A DNA stretch of 26,189 nucleotides, taken from a virus. Positions 15,653-23,311 of the stretch are shown here, in pieces. Position 1 is the first letter of the stretch, and every line of letters begins with the position of its first letter. The stretch covers positions 1 to 26,189 of IMG/VR virus record IMGVR_UViG_3300048838_000100. One strand, given 5' to 3'. The notes beneath the pieces are model-generated. The model saw nothing but the letters and a program-made list of their open reading frames with translations. It ran no database searches and was not told the origin of the DNA. Made by a program: the position numbers and the translations under genes.

Positions 15653-17626
15653 ATGGCATCAAAAATCTACAGTTCCGCCCGAAGCCGCGAGTTTACATCA
15701 GCGGGAGCGCCTTTGAGCGGCGGGAAGCTGTACTTCTACCTCGCCGGGACGACAACCCCGGCCACGGTGTATACCAGCTCGGCCATGACCACGGCCCACG
15801 CGCACCCGGTATTGGCTACCACGGCGGGCCTGTTCCCGGCCATTTGGCTGTCTGCCGGCGTCACCTATGACATCACCTGCAAGAACTCGGCTAATGCAGT
15901 GCAATGGACGGTGCTGAACTACTCGGACGCGCTGACGGCGGATGAAGTTGCGCCGCTGATTTTCCCCCGAACCGCCGCTGAGATTGCCGCTGGCGTTACG
16001 CCTACGGACTACGGGTATGAACCGGGCGACGCGCGGCGGTACGGGGCGGTTGGTGACGGGGCTGCGGATGACACCACTCCTGTCAGTAACGCCGTTTTGT
16101 CTAACGACCGCGTGTTTGGCGAACCGGGGGCAACGTATAGACTCACTTCAGGCATTACGCTGATCGAAAATCAGGTGTTTGATGCCACTGGTCTGACATT
16201 CGACATAGCTCACGCTGAAACGGCGTTCACTCTACCAAGCGGATGCACATGGATCGGCGGAAAGATAGTCGGCCCTGGAATCGCCTACACGCTTGGCAGC
16301 AAGGCAATGTACGCGACCGGCACGCGGAATGGAGCTGCCGTAGCCCCAACCAGAGTGTCAGACATCACGATAAACGATGTGTGGATCGACGGCTTCGGTG
16401 AGTACGGCATTGAAATGCTCTATACCGATAACGTGCGGATAAACAGGCCGCGACTCTCCAACATAGGTTACGCCGCTATTCTTGGCTATTCAGCGCGAGA
16501 GACGCGGGTATATGCGCCGTGGATAGATACTCTGGCTGGTGAAACCGTGTCCGGTGAGTTGAACGCCTATGGTATTGCGTTTACATCGTTGGTCAATGCT
16601 TCGGATTTCGTCAGAGACCCGGTAAGCGTTGATTGTGGTGTGTACGGCGGAACTATTGCCAACATCCCAACATGGCAGGGGCTGGATACCCACGGCGGCT
16701 CATTCATTGAGTTCAAGGGCGTCACGCTAACAAACTGTCGAGTAGGGGCGGCTCTGACAAATCTCACGACGATTGGCGCAAGCGATTGCGTTATCGAAGG
16801 ATGTGTGTACCAGAATTGGTACACCGCAGGCGAGACAAACAGTAACGGGACATTCAAGCGCGGCGAAGCATGGTGGGATGTTGGCGCAACATCCAGCGCC
16901 AGGAATGCTAGAAACACCATTCGCAACAATGTGTCTGTAAATGCCGGTGATCCTGAGAGTGCGCTTGGCGGGGCCACCATCGAGTTCTCACAAGACGGTG
17001 AATTTAGCAACAACAGAACCTATGGCGCATACAACTGTGGCCTGTATGTAGATGAGTACGTCAGGCGCTATGAGATAACTGGAAACACGTTCACTGATGT
17101 TAGGTCCATCGGCACGGGCGCTGGCGCACCTACAGACAATCCACACTGTATCCGGTTCTTTGGCGCTGACCTGTCCGGGATAACTGTCGCCGGGAACACG
17201 TTTGCCAGGAAGAACTCAGCCCTCGATGTGTACGTTGGTCTGTACGGCGTGCTGTTCGATGCTGCCGCCAATCGCGGCGTGTTTCTCGGGCCGAATACCT
17301 ATGACGGCATCACCACGCCACAGGTCGGGACGTTTACAGGCGTCACCGGGGAAGTTCACAGCGTCGTGTCAGTCGCGTCTGCCGCGACCATATCAATCCC
17401 TTTCGGGTCGAGGACGGTGAGCATTACCGGCACGACAAATATCACGTCGGTGTCTGCTGCCGCTATGGGCGGGCAGACCGTCACGCTGATTTTCGCGGGT
17501 GTTCTGACCTTCACTGACGGGAGCAACCTGAAGCTGGCTGGCAACTTCGTGACCACCGCAGATGACGTGATAACGCTAACGTGCGACGGCACGAATTGGT
17601 ACGAAGTCAGCAGGAGCGTCAACTAA
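15653..17626 (+). CDS. tailspike, beta-helix (pectate-lyase-like)
   Basis: This 657-aa protein begins with a compact phage tail anchor domain at residues about 1-85 (APLSGGKLYFYLAGTTTPAT, TTAHAHPVLATTAGLFPAIW). It is followed by the DARRYGAVGDGAADDT motif at 126-141 that starts pectate-lyase-like right-handed beta helices. The next ~400 residues show helix-rung repeats (e.g. ITINDVWIDGFGEYGIEM, IEGCVYQN, ITGNTFTDVR). The C-terminus (FTDGSNLKLAGNFVTTADDV, ITLTCDGTNWYEVSR) is a common phage tail end domain. The protein probably binds and perhaps cleaves a surface polysaccharide; an active site cannot be fixed from sequence. The ribosome-binding site before ATG 15653 is weak (AAAGAGA). Confidence 0.85.
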   Translation: MASKIYSSARSREFTSAGAPLSGGKLYFYLAGTTTPATVYTSSAMTTAHAHPVLATTAGLFPAIWLSAGVTYDITCKNSANAVQWTVLNYSDALTADEVAPLIFPRTAAEIAAGVTPTDYGYEPGDARRYGAVGDGAADDTTPVSNAVLSNDRVFGEPGATYRLTSGITLIENQVFDATGLTFDIAHAETAFTLPSGCTWIGGKIVGPGIAYTLGSKAMYATGTRNGAAVAPTRVSDITINDVWIDGFGEYGIEMLYTDNVRINRPRLSNIGYAAILGYSARETRVYAPWIDTLAGETVSGELNAYGIAFTSLVNASDFVRDPVSVDCGVYGGTIANIPTWQGLDTHGGSFIEFKGVTLTNCRVGAALTNLTTIGASDCVIEGCVYQNWYTAGETNSNGTFKRGEAWWDVGATSSARNARNTIRNNVSVNAGDPESALGGATIEFSQDGEFSNNRTYGAYNCGLYVDEYVRRYEITGNTFTDVRSIGTGAGAPTDNPHCIRFFGADLSGITVAGNTFARKNSALDVYVGLYGVLFDAAANRGVFLGPNTYDGITTPQVGTFTGVTGEVHSVVSVASAATISIPFGSRTVSITGTTNITSVSAAAMGGQTVTLIFAGVLTFTDGSNLKLAGNFVTTADDVITLTCDGTNWYEVSRSVN

Positions 17627-17657
17627 ATGACCACCATTCACGACAGAGGATTCAAAC

Positions 17658-17903
17658 ATGCCAACCCCTAATCAAGAAACCCGCAGCGCCACTGGCGGCG
17701 CGGCAGTAACCGCTAGTGACTCTACCGACCTCGGCGTGACCCGCGCTCTGTGGGTTGGCGTGGCGGGCAATCTGGCTGTGCAGTTTGTTGACGCGGCAAC
17801 GACCATAACGCTTGTCGGGATACCGGCGGGTACGCTTTTGCCGATTCAGGTCAGCAAGGTCATGGCTGCAACTACCGCAACGTCAATCGTCGCCCTGTAC
17901 TGA
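17658..17903 (+). CDS. spike base protein, RCAP_rcc01079 family
   Basis: This 81-aa protein matches the small spike-base family named for the Rhodobacter gene transfer agent protein Rcc01079. The family pattern is clear: AVTASDSTDLGVTRALWVGV, then AGNLAVQFVDAATTITLVGI, then PAGTLLPIQVSKVMAATTAT and SIVALY. In the gene transfer agent it attaches head spikes. Here it follows a tailspike gene and so may link adhesins to the particle. AGAGGA at 17645-17650 is 7 nt before ATG 17658. The length is typical. Confidence 0.8.
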   Translation: MPTPNQETRSATGGAAVTASDSTDLGVTRALWVGVAGNLAVQFVDAATTITLVGIPAGTLLPIQVSKVMAATTATSIVALY

Positions 17904-17913
17904 GGATCAGATC

Positions 17914-18393
17914 ATGGCGCTCGTTCCCATCAAGCCCGCACAAGTCCCGCTGGAATACACCAGCGCGACCGATATTGATTTCGCCAATGACGTGCTGCTG
18001 CTGGGATCTAATGCCAACAGCAACCAGGTTGTGCGGGTGGCACCGTCAGTGTTTAGGGATGCGCTGGCGCTACCGACCGCTACCGAAGCATTCACCGCCT
18101 CCGACACGCTGACCACTGCCGAGTCTGGCAAGTGGTGTACGAACGTTGGCGCGGCGGCTGCTGTCATGCTAACCGCCCCTGCCAGCCCAACCGTTAACGA
18201 GTGCGAGTACACGCTTGAGCGGGTGGCTGGTTACGCCTTCCGGTTCAAGCCTGGTGCGGGTCATACGGTCAACGGTGGCACGGCTGACAAGTACGTTGAG
18301 CTGGCCGCTGCCGGGGTGCTGACGTTCAAGTACATCCGTGCGGGCGCGTGGGTGATTACCAACGATTCGGCTGCTTGGAACTTTGAGCCATGA
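17914..18393 (+). CDS. small tail/virion protein (hypothetical)
   Basis: This 159-aa protein starts at ATG 17914, 8 nt after GAGG at 17902-17905, and overlaps the next gene as ATGA. The second half has beta-strand character (CTNVGAAAAVMLTAPASPTV, CEYTLERVAGYAFRFKPGAG, GVLTFKYIRAGAWVITND), resembling the C-terminal domain of phage tail fibres that ends in a W-V-I-T-N motif. It may be a separate fibre tip or chaperone, but no family is certain. A longer frame back to 17812 overlaps the spike base gene and is rejected. Confidence 0.6.
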   Translation: MALVPIKPAQVPLEYTSATDIDFANDVLLLGSNANSNQVVRVAPSVFRDALALPTATEAFTASDTLTTAESGKWCTNVGAAAAVMLTAPASPTVNECEYTLERVAGYAFRFKPGAGHTVNGGTADKYVELAAAGVLTFKYIRAGAWVITNDSAAWNFEP

Positions 18394-19157
18394 TCGGCAT
18401 TGGTATCGGCATTAGTCCGGGATGGAACGGCGGCGGTGGTCAGAACCCCGCTGCGATGGTGATTGGTGATACGACAGCCGGTTACTCAATCGCAGCCGGC
18501 GCATCGCGCTACCCCGGCTATCTCGACAATAGCTATACAGATTTTGCTGATGCAACCCTCTCCGTTACGGCTTCTGGTTCCGGGTCGGTCACGGTCGGCG
18601 TGCGTGGCGTGCTAACACCGGGACAAACAGCCGTCACATTAACCGAAAGCCCGATTATCACGGCCCTGTCTGCGGGGGAGGCAACGTATGACATGAGTGC
18701 GTTGCCGTACTTCCCTTTTTACCAGTTCATATTCACTGAGGCTGGCGGGTCGAGCGCGGTCGAGGTTACGGCAACACTGATGCAGTCGGGCACTTGGACG
18801 CAGCCGTACTATTTCCCCACCATAGGTGACTGGTCCGCAGCGTACTCAATCACAGCAGGGGCAACAGCACAGCCTACCGCTGTCGATATGCAGGGTATCG
18901 ACTTGTCGCGGGCGACTCTGGTGGTCATTGTCACCGGGTCTGGAACGCTGTCAGTTTCTGTTGGCGGGTCGTCAACGCTGACCGGCTCAGAGACCGCGTT
19001 CGCAGGCAACCCAATCATGAGCGGCCTGACAGCGGGGACGCATTATCTCGACCTTGACGGCTCGCCAACGCACAACTTCTGGCACATGGATTACACCGAG
19101 ACAGGCGGCGTGTCGTCTGCGAGTGTCCAGTCATACATTGTCACGAGGGCTGCGTAA
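18390..19157 (+). CDS. virion protein with two tandem homologous domains
   Basis: This 255-aa protein has a short glycine-rich N-terminus (MIGIGIGISPGWNGGGGQNP) and then two copies of one beta-rich domain at residues about 26-130 and 146-250. Matching landmarks are GDTTAGYSIAAGAS and GDWSAAYSITAGAT, then ATLSVTASGSGSVTV and ATLVVIVTGSGTLSV. Next come SPIITALSAG and NPIMSGLTAG, and finally FTEAGGSSAVEVTATL and YTETGGVSSASVQSYI. The MIGIGIGISPG opening recalls short phage tail peptides. The protein lies among adhesins and is probably structural. I do not recognise a named family for the repeat domain. Confidence 0.65.
   Translation: MIGIGIGISPGWNGGGGQNPAAMVIGDTTAGYSIAAGASRYPGYLDNSYTDFADATLSVTASGSGSVTVGVRGVLTPGQTAVTLTESPIITALSAGEATYDMSALPYFPFYQFIFTEAGGSSAVEVTATLMQSGTWTQPYYFPTIGDWSAAYSITAGATAQPTAVDMQGIDLSRATLVVIVTGSGTLSVSVGGSSTLTGSETAFAGNPIMSGLTAGTHYLDLDGSPTHNFWHMDYTETGGVSSASVQSYIVTRAA
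18465..19139 (+). repeat. intragenic domain duplication
   Basis: The two copies (18465-18779 and 18825-19139) are recognised at protein level only; the DNA has diverged, so the duplication is old or selection has remodelled it. Each copy is about 105 codons. Confidence 0.75.
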
Positions 19158-21310
19158 TGGCAAAGGTACTAATCGCGCTGCCCCAGTGGATCGTTGAGAA
19201 CAACAGCAACGGGCCTCAGATCAACGATGTTACGGCCATGCTTTCGACGATGGGGTACAGGTACGAGTTTCTCTCCTGCGGGCCTAATTCGACGTACATC
19301 ACAGAAATGAGAACCAGCGGCAAGGGTTATGCCTTCGTCGTTGTGGTCTACCCGCGCACGACTTCAACATTTGTTGGTACTGAGTTTGGTGAGGTATTCC
19401 TGAGCGGCGGCTGTGCAGTTCCGGTGATGGCAACGTATTGCGTATCGCCTGGGGCTGGGAATACCAGCGTGATGGGCGTGTCAGGAACGGGTGTTGTTGC
19501 ATATCGGTATATGATCCACAACACCAAGACGCTGCCGGTCTATGCTGCGACAGTCAGCACCAACAGCGGGCAGGAATCGTCTGTCACGCAGCTTGCCGCA
19601 CACCGCACAACGCCAGCCGATCACATCCTATGGAAGCGTACAGGATCGAATAAGCCGACATACTGCGATGCTGGCGGCACATCAAATAGCTTGCTGCCGT
19701 TTCTGGTTCAGCAGGCCGTTACGGACGGGCACATCGCAGCGCCGCCGAGAAAGCTGCAACTGGCGTTTGATATTGACGACTTCCCTGCCTCTGCTGCCTA
19801 CCAAGCCGACCCCGTGGGCGATGTTGTAACGGTTTACGAGGCGCTGATTACGCACGGTCTTCAGACTGCGAACGGCATCCACGGGCGCGACATTGACACC
19901 GATCAGCCGGACTGGGTATGGGACTATGTTGCCGCCAGAACCCCAGACTTGGGGGGTGTGTATTGGGCCATAGAACATCAGGGCAGCACACTATGGAGCG
20001 ACACGTATACCAATGTTCTGGACTTCTACCACAAGCACAATGCGGCGATCAGAGCAAAAGGCATTCGTACCGGCTTTGACCTGAATCAATCCGACTCGTG
20101 GGGATACCACTACTTCAACACGAATTTGCGAGCGCCTGACGGTCTGCGCGTCTGTAGTGAGATGGGCATGAAGGTGGTGCGCTTTGAAAGTGGCACCAGT
20201 TATCTTGCGCCTGAGCCTGTGACTTGCGGTACACAGACAAGCCGCATCCTCGGCATGTTGGCTGTCGGGTCAGAGAGTCCATACAACTCAACGACGAAAA
20301 CGCTTGACCCGCTTGATGGCGAGGACACCACATCATCCTCATCAGGTAACGCGCTGGCGTCCCGCTGGCTTCAGGGGTCGTGGCTTACCAATGGTGGCGC
20401 TCACCATCAGGTCCCATACGTCCACGGTGGAAACTTTGAGGACATAGCTATAGGTGTTCCCGATGGCGTTGGGGAGTACACCCTTCAAAACATGGGCGAC
20501 ACATTAGCAATGCTGCATGACGTTGTTGAGTCGGTGCATCCGATTGATATAGGCGACCGGTACGGGTTCACGAAGTCGCGGGTTGTTGTGGATCAGCCCG
20601 CGCTGGCAACTGTGGTATTTAATGGCACTGATACTTGGCTTGCGGATCACACGAATCGCAGCCGGGCCGATACGGGTGAACTGACATTATTTTGTGAGGT
20701 CGAGTTTACTGGTGGGGACGCGGCGCTAAAAACCATATTCATAATGTCTACGAGCGGGTCTGCGCGGCGTTTCGCGCTGGAGCGAGACGCATCTGACAAG
20801 CTATCGCTGACTATTCGGGACACGAGCAACAATAGCTGCAACCGAGTATCAGCGGGCGCATATACGTCTGCAAATGGCGTTCTGCAAATCATCGTGAGCG
20901 CGAACAAGACAGCGAGCCGCGTGCAGATGTATGTCAGCGAGGATGGTGGCGCGTGGTCGCAGGTGCTTACAAATACGACATGGGACGGTAGCACGGGAAT
21001 TTGTGGATTATCGCAGGCCGATCTAACAGGTATCGGCGCGTTCCCAACCACCCCCGGCGTATCCGTACAGCGAATGCCCATGCAGGTTGGCTGTTTGTGG
21101 TTCATGCCGGGTGTCAGCTACGACCTTGCGAACTACTCGGATCGCGCCCGATTCGTTAAAGACAACGGGGATCGGCAGTACCTCGGCGCGACAGGGACGC
21201 TGGTGAATGGTCGTCAGCCAGAAATCTGTTTCTTTGGCACAGAATCTGAATGGACGAATCGCGGCTCGTCTGGGACGTTTGCAGAGTACGGGGCAATCAC
21301 GGATGTTTGA
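19157..21310 (+). CDS. polysaccharide-deacetylase-like tail protein with LamG domain
   Basis: This 717-aa protein has three parts. Residues 1-180 look like a Rossmann/flavodoxin-like alpha/beta domain (MAKVLIALPQWIVENNSNGP, then GKGYAFVVVVYPRTT). Residues about 198-475 resemble a NodB/polysaccharide-deacetylase-type barrel: KLQLAFDIDDFPAS with the acidic pair D205/D208 region, then IHGRDIDTD, KHNAAIRAKGIRTGFDLNQS, VPYVHGGNFEDI and MLHDVVESVHPIDIG. Several histidines are available as metal ligands. Residues about 480-717 form a LamG/concanavalin-like domain (LATVVFNGTDTWLADHT, ELTLFCEVEF, SRVQMYVSEDGGAW, LWFMPGVSYDLANYSDRARF). I infer removal of acetyl groups from host surface glycan plus carbohydrate binding. 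GAGGG at 19145-19149 serves ATG 19157. Confidence 0.6.
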   Translation: MAKVLIALPQWIVENNSNGPQINDVTAMLSTMGYRYEFLSCGPNSTYITEMRTSGKGYAFVVVVYPRTTSTFVGTEFGEVFLSGGCAVPVMATYCVSPGAGNTSVMGVSGTGVVAYRYMIHNTKTLPVYAATVSTNSGQESSVTQLAAHRTTPADHILWKRTGSNKPTYCDAGGTSNSLLPFLVQQAVTDGHIAAPPRKLQLAFDIDDFPASAAYQADPVGDVVTVYEALITHGLQTANGIHGRDIDTDQPDWVWDYVAARTPDLGGVYWAIEHQGSTLWSDTYTNVLDFYHKHNAAIRAKGIRTGFDLNQSDSWGYHYFNTNLRAPDGLRVCSEMGMKVVRFESGTSYLAPEPVTCGTQTSRILGMLAVGSESPYNSTTKTLDPLDGEDTTSSSSGNALASRWLQGSWLTNGGAHHQVPYVHGGNFEDIAIGVPDGVGEYTLQNMGDTLAMLHDVVESVHPIDIGDRYGFTKSRVVVDQPALATVVFNGTDTWLADHTNRSRADTGELTLFCEVEFTGGDAALKTIFIMSTSGSARRFALERDASDKLSLTIRDTSNNSCNRVSAGAYTSANGVLQIIVSANKTASRVQMYVSEDGGAWSQVLTNTTWDGSTGICGLSQADLTGIGAFPTTPGVSVQRMPMQVGCLWFMPGVSYDLANYSDRARFVKDNGDRQYLGATGTLVNGRQPEICFFGTESEWTNRGSSGTFAEYGAITDV

Positions 21311-21319
21311 GGGTTTGAC

Positions 21320-23311
21320 ATGAGACTGAAAGCGATAGCAGATCACAACCGGGTTGTACGGCTTGAGGACTGGAGCCTGTCGGCCAGTGATCTGAACGGC
21401 ACGAACGATATGTCGGCGAAGATCACTGAGGCATTTACGCAAGCGTATACAGCGAAATGGCCGCTTGAATTCCCGCAGGGGGTGTTCGGCCTCGGTTCGT
21501 CTGTCACCGTCAGGGCACCGATCATCGGGGCTGGTGGCGGTGGCCCTCGCTCGTATTACCTTACCCCACTATACGGAACCAGATTTGTAAATCTTGGCGT
21601 GACTGGCGCAACAACCGGGATGCTGCAAGTCGATTCCGCATCCGTCGGGACTGATACCCCGCGTGGTTTCTACATCCGAAACGGCATCAGCATTGATGGG
21701 AAAATAGGCGGGTCACTACAAACCGTCATCGGGCTGTATGCGCCAGGTCTTGTTGGCACAAATCTGTTAACTAGGTATGCAATCGAGCGAGTTTATGCGA
21801 CAGGTTGTTCAACCGGGATGCATATCGTCGGTTTTACTGGTGAGATAAGGAACTGCTACGCAATCGAGAACACTCTCGGTCTTGTTCTTAGCGTGGCTAA
21901 TTCTGTGAATATCATCGGCGGCGAATACGCTCCAACTGATTCTGCATCGTCGTGGGCTATACGCTTGCTGGCAAGCGCACACGTCAACTTCGTCGGGGTA
22001 AACGCGGAAAATGCAGACGCTGGCGCGGTTGCGATTCAGGGTAACGGAATTGATATTGCTGAAGGATGTAAGCAGGTATCCATCGGAGCCTATCTTGAGG
22101 ACATGGCGGGTAACTCAGCGACTTCCGGCTATCACGTTCGAGTAGGCGCAATTTCCGCATCAGGGGGCGGTGCAGCGACAAATACGATAGCAGCGGCGGC
22201 AACTGGAATATCCTTCACTAACACGGTGTCTACTGCAAATGCATCCGTTGCTGGTACCTATGGCAGTCTCGGCCCACGCATCCATCTTGGCAACGTCATC
22301 GGTGTAGACCTCGGCACACTAGCGATGACAACGAAAAACCTTGAGATTAGCCAATACGCCAAGAACATCAGCGGGGCAGTCGTTGGCGTCAGCCCGCAAG
22401 CGGGGGGGTCTGTGTCGCTGGCAGACAGCTACGCTTCCAGTTTCTATGTCACGGACGAAACAATGTCGGTAGGCCGCGCAGCGCGGTCATTCATCCCGAA
22501 CCCGTCTGGTCGCGGATCAAGTGGCGCTGCGATCCGTGGCTACCGAGATATTGTGTTGTCGTCAGGCATCACCATTGCGTCTGAGACAAGCATTGTTCGT
22601 GCGGATGGGCACTCTATCAAGATCACTCGCGCTGCTGCTCAAGTGGGCACTTATCCCCGCGCCAGTTTCTTCCCTTACGGGCAGGACGTTCTACTAGCCC
22701 AGAAAGGCACCGCCGTTCTGACCGGCTGGATATATGTGCCGTCAGCCGCTGACGGTAGCCCGAATGATGCGTTCAAGGAGAACGGAACAACCGATCTGCG
22801 GTACCCGGTCGTTGGGTTTGAATACGACACCGGCTCTACCGCATCGTCACACTACAATATGGCCGGAGGAAGCGGCGCAAGCAGCACCGGGTACTACACG
22901 CTCAACGGGTGGACACGATTCTTCTGCTTCAAGCCGATGGCGGATTTCGGCGCGATCACCAGACTCGGGTGGTCTGTCAAGCCGATCAATGACCAGGCGC
23001 CGGTACTCAGCGGCGCGGGACAAGACCACAGCGTCTACATCTGCGACGTTGCATTGTGCGTCAGCCCGCAGTCGTGGACTGATCTACTGGCTGGACGTTT
23101 CTCGCTTGACCCCGCGGCGGGGACGTTCATTGGAGATCAGTTCATCTGTTCGTACACCGCAGCCCCGACCAGTGCGAATACCTACTGGAAAAAGGGCGAC
23201 CAGATTCTGAATCCAGATGCTAATGCTGGAACCTTCCTCATGTGGAGAACTACAACTGCGGGCACTGGTGCGACGGCGGTATTCAAAGACGCAGGCGTGA
23301 TTGCAGTCTAA
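21320..23311 (+). CDS. second beta-helix tailspike/adhesin
   Basis: This 663-aa protein lacks the long N-terminal anchor of the first spike. It opens with a short lead and a pectate-lyase-like entry (NGTNDMSAKITEAFTQAYTA, LEFPQGVFGLGSSVTVRAPI). Rungs of a right-handed helix follow (IERVYATGCSTGMHIVGFTG, EIRNCYAIENTLGLVLSVAN, SVNIIGGEYAPTD). Residues about 410-590 look like a carbohydrate-binding jelly roll (IVRADGHSIKITRAAAQVGT, GWIYVPSAADG), and a short tail ends WRTTTAGTGATAVFKDAGVI. It is probably a capsule- or O-antigen-binding spike. TGAGGG at 21308-21313 lies 6 nt before ATG 21320, overlapping the previous stop. Lack of an anchor suggests attachment through a partner protein. Confidence 0.7.
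   Translation: MRLKAIADHNRVVRLEDWSLSASDLNGTNDMSAKITEAFTQAYTAKWPLEFPQGVFGLGSSVTVRAPIIGAGGGGPRSYYLTPLYGTRFVNLGVTGATTGMLQVDSASVGTDTPRGFYIRNGISIDGKIGGSLQTVIGLYAPGLVGTNLLTRYAIERVYATGCSTGMHIVGFTGEIRNCYAIENTLGLVLSVANSVNIIGGEYAPTDSASSWAIRLLASAHVNFVGVNAENADAGAVAIQGNGIDIAEGCKQVSIGAYLEDMAGNSATSGYHVRVGAISASGGGAATNTIAAAATGISFTNTVSTANASVAGTYGSLGPRIHLGNVIGVDLGTLAMTTKNLEISQYAKNISGAVVGVSPQAGGSVSLADSYASSFYVTDETMSVGRAARSFIPNPSGRGSSGAAIRGYRDIVLSSGITIASETSIVRADGHSIKITRAAAQVGTYPRASFFPYGQDVLLAQKGTAVLTGWIYVPSAADGSPNDAFKENGTTDLRYPVVGFEYDTGSTASSHYNMAGGSGASSTGYYTLNGWTRFFCFKPMADFGAITRLGWSVKPINDQAPVLSGAGQDHSVYICDVALCVSPQSWTDLLAGRFSLDPAAGTFIGDQFICSYTAAPTSANTYWKKGDQILNPDANAGTFLMWRTTTAGTGATAVFKDAGVIAV

Noticed and set aside
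15516-15716. Plus-strand 66-codon frame across the third terminator
   Set aside because: It reads through the terminator hairpin, overlaps the ejection and tailspike genes, and has no family-like segment or ribosome-binding site.
17627-17671. 14-codon ORF (ATG 17627) between the tailspike and the spike base gene
   Set aside because: It runs into the spike base start in a different frame, has no ribosome-binding site of its own and no recognisable content.
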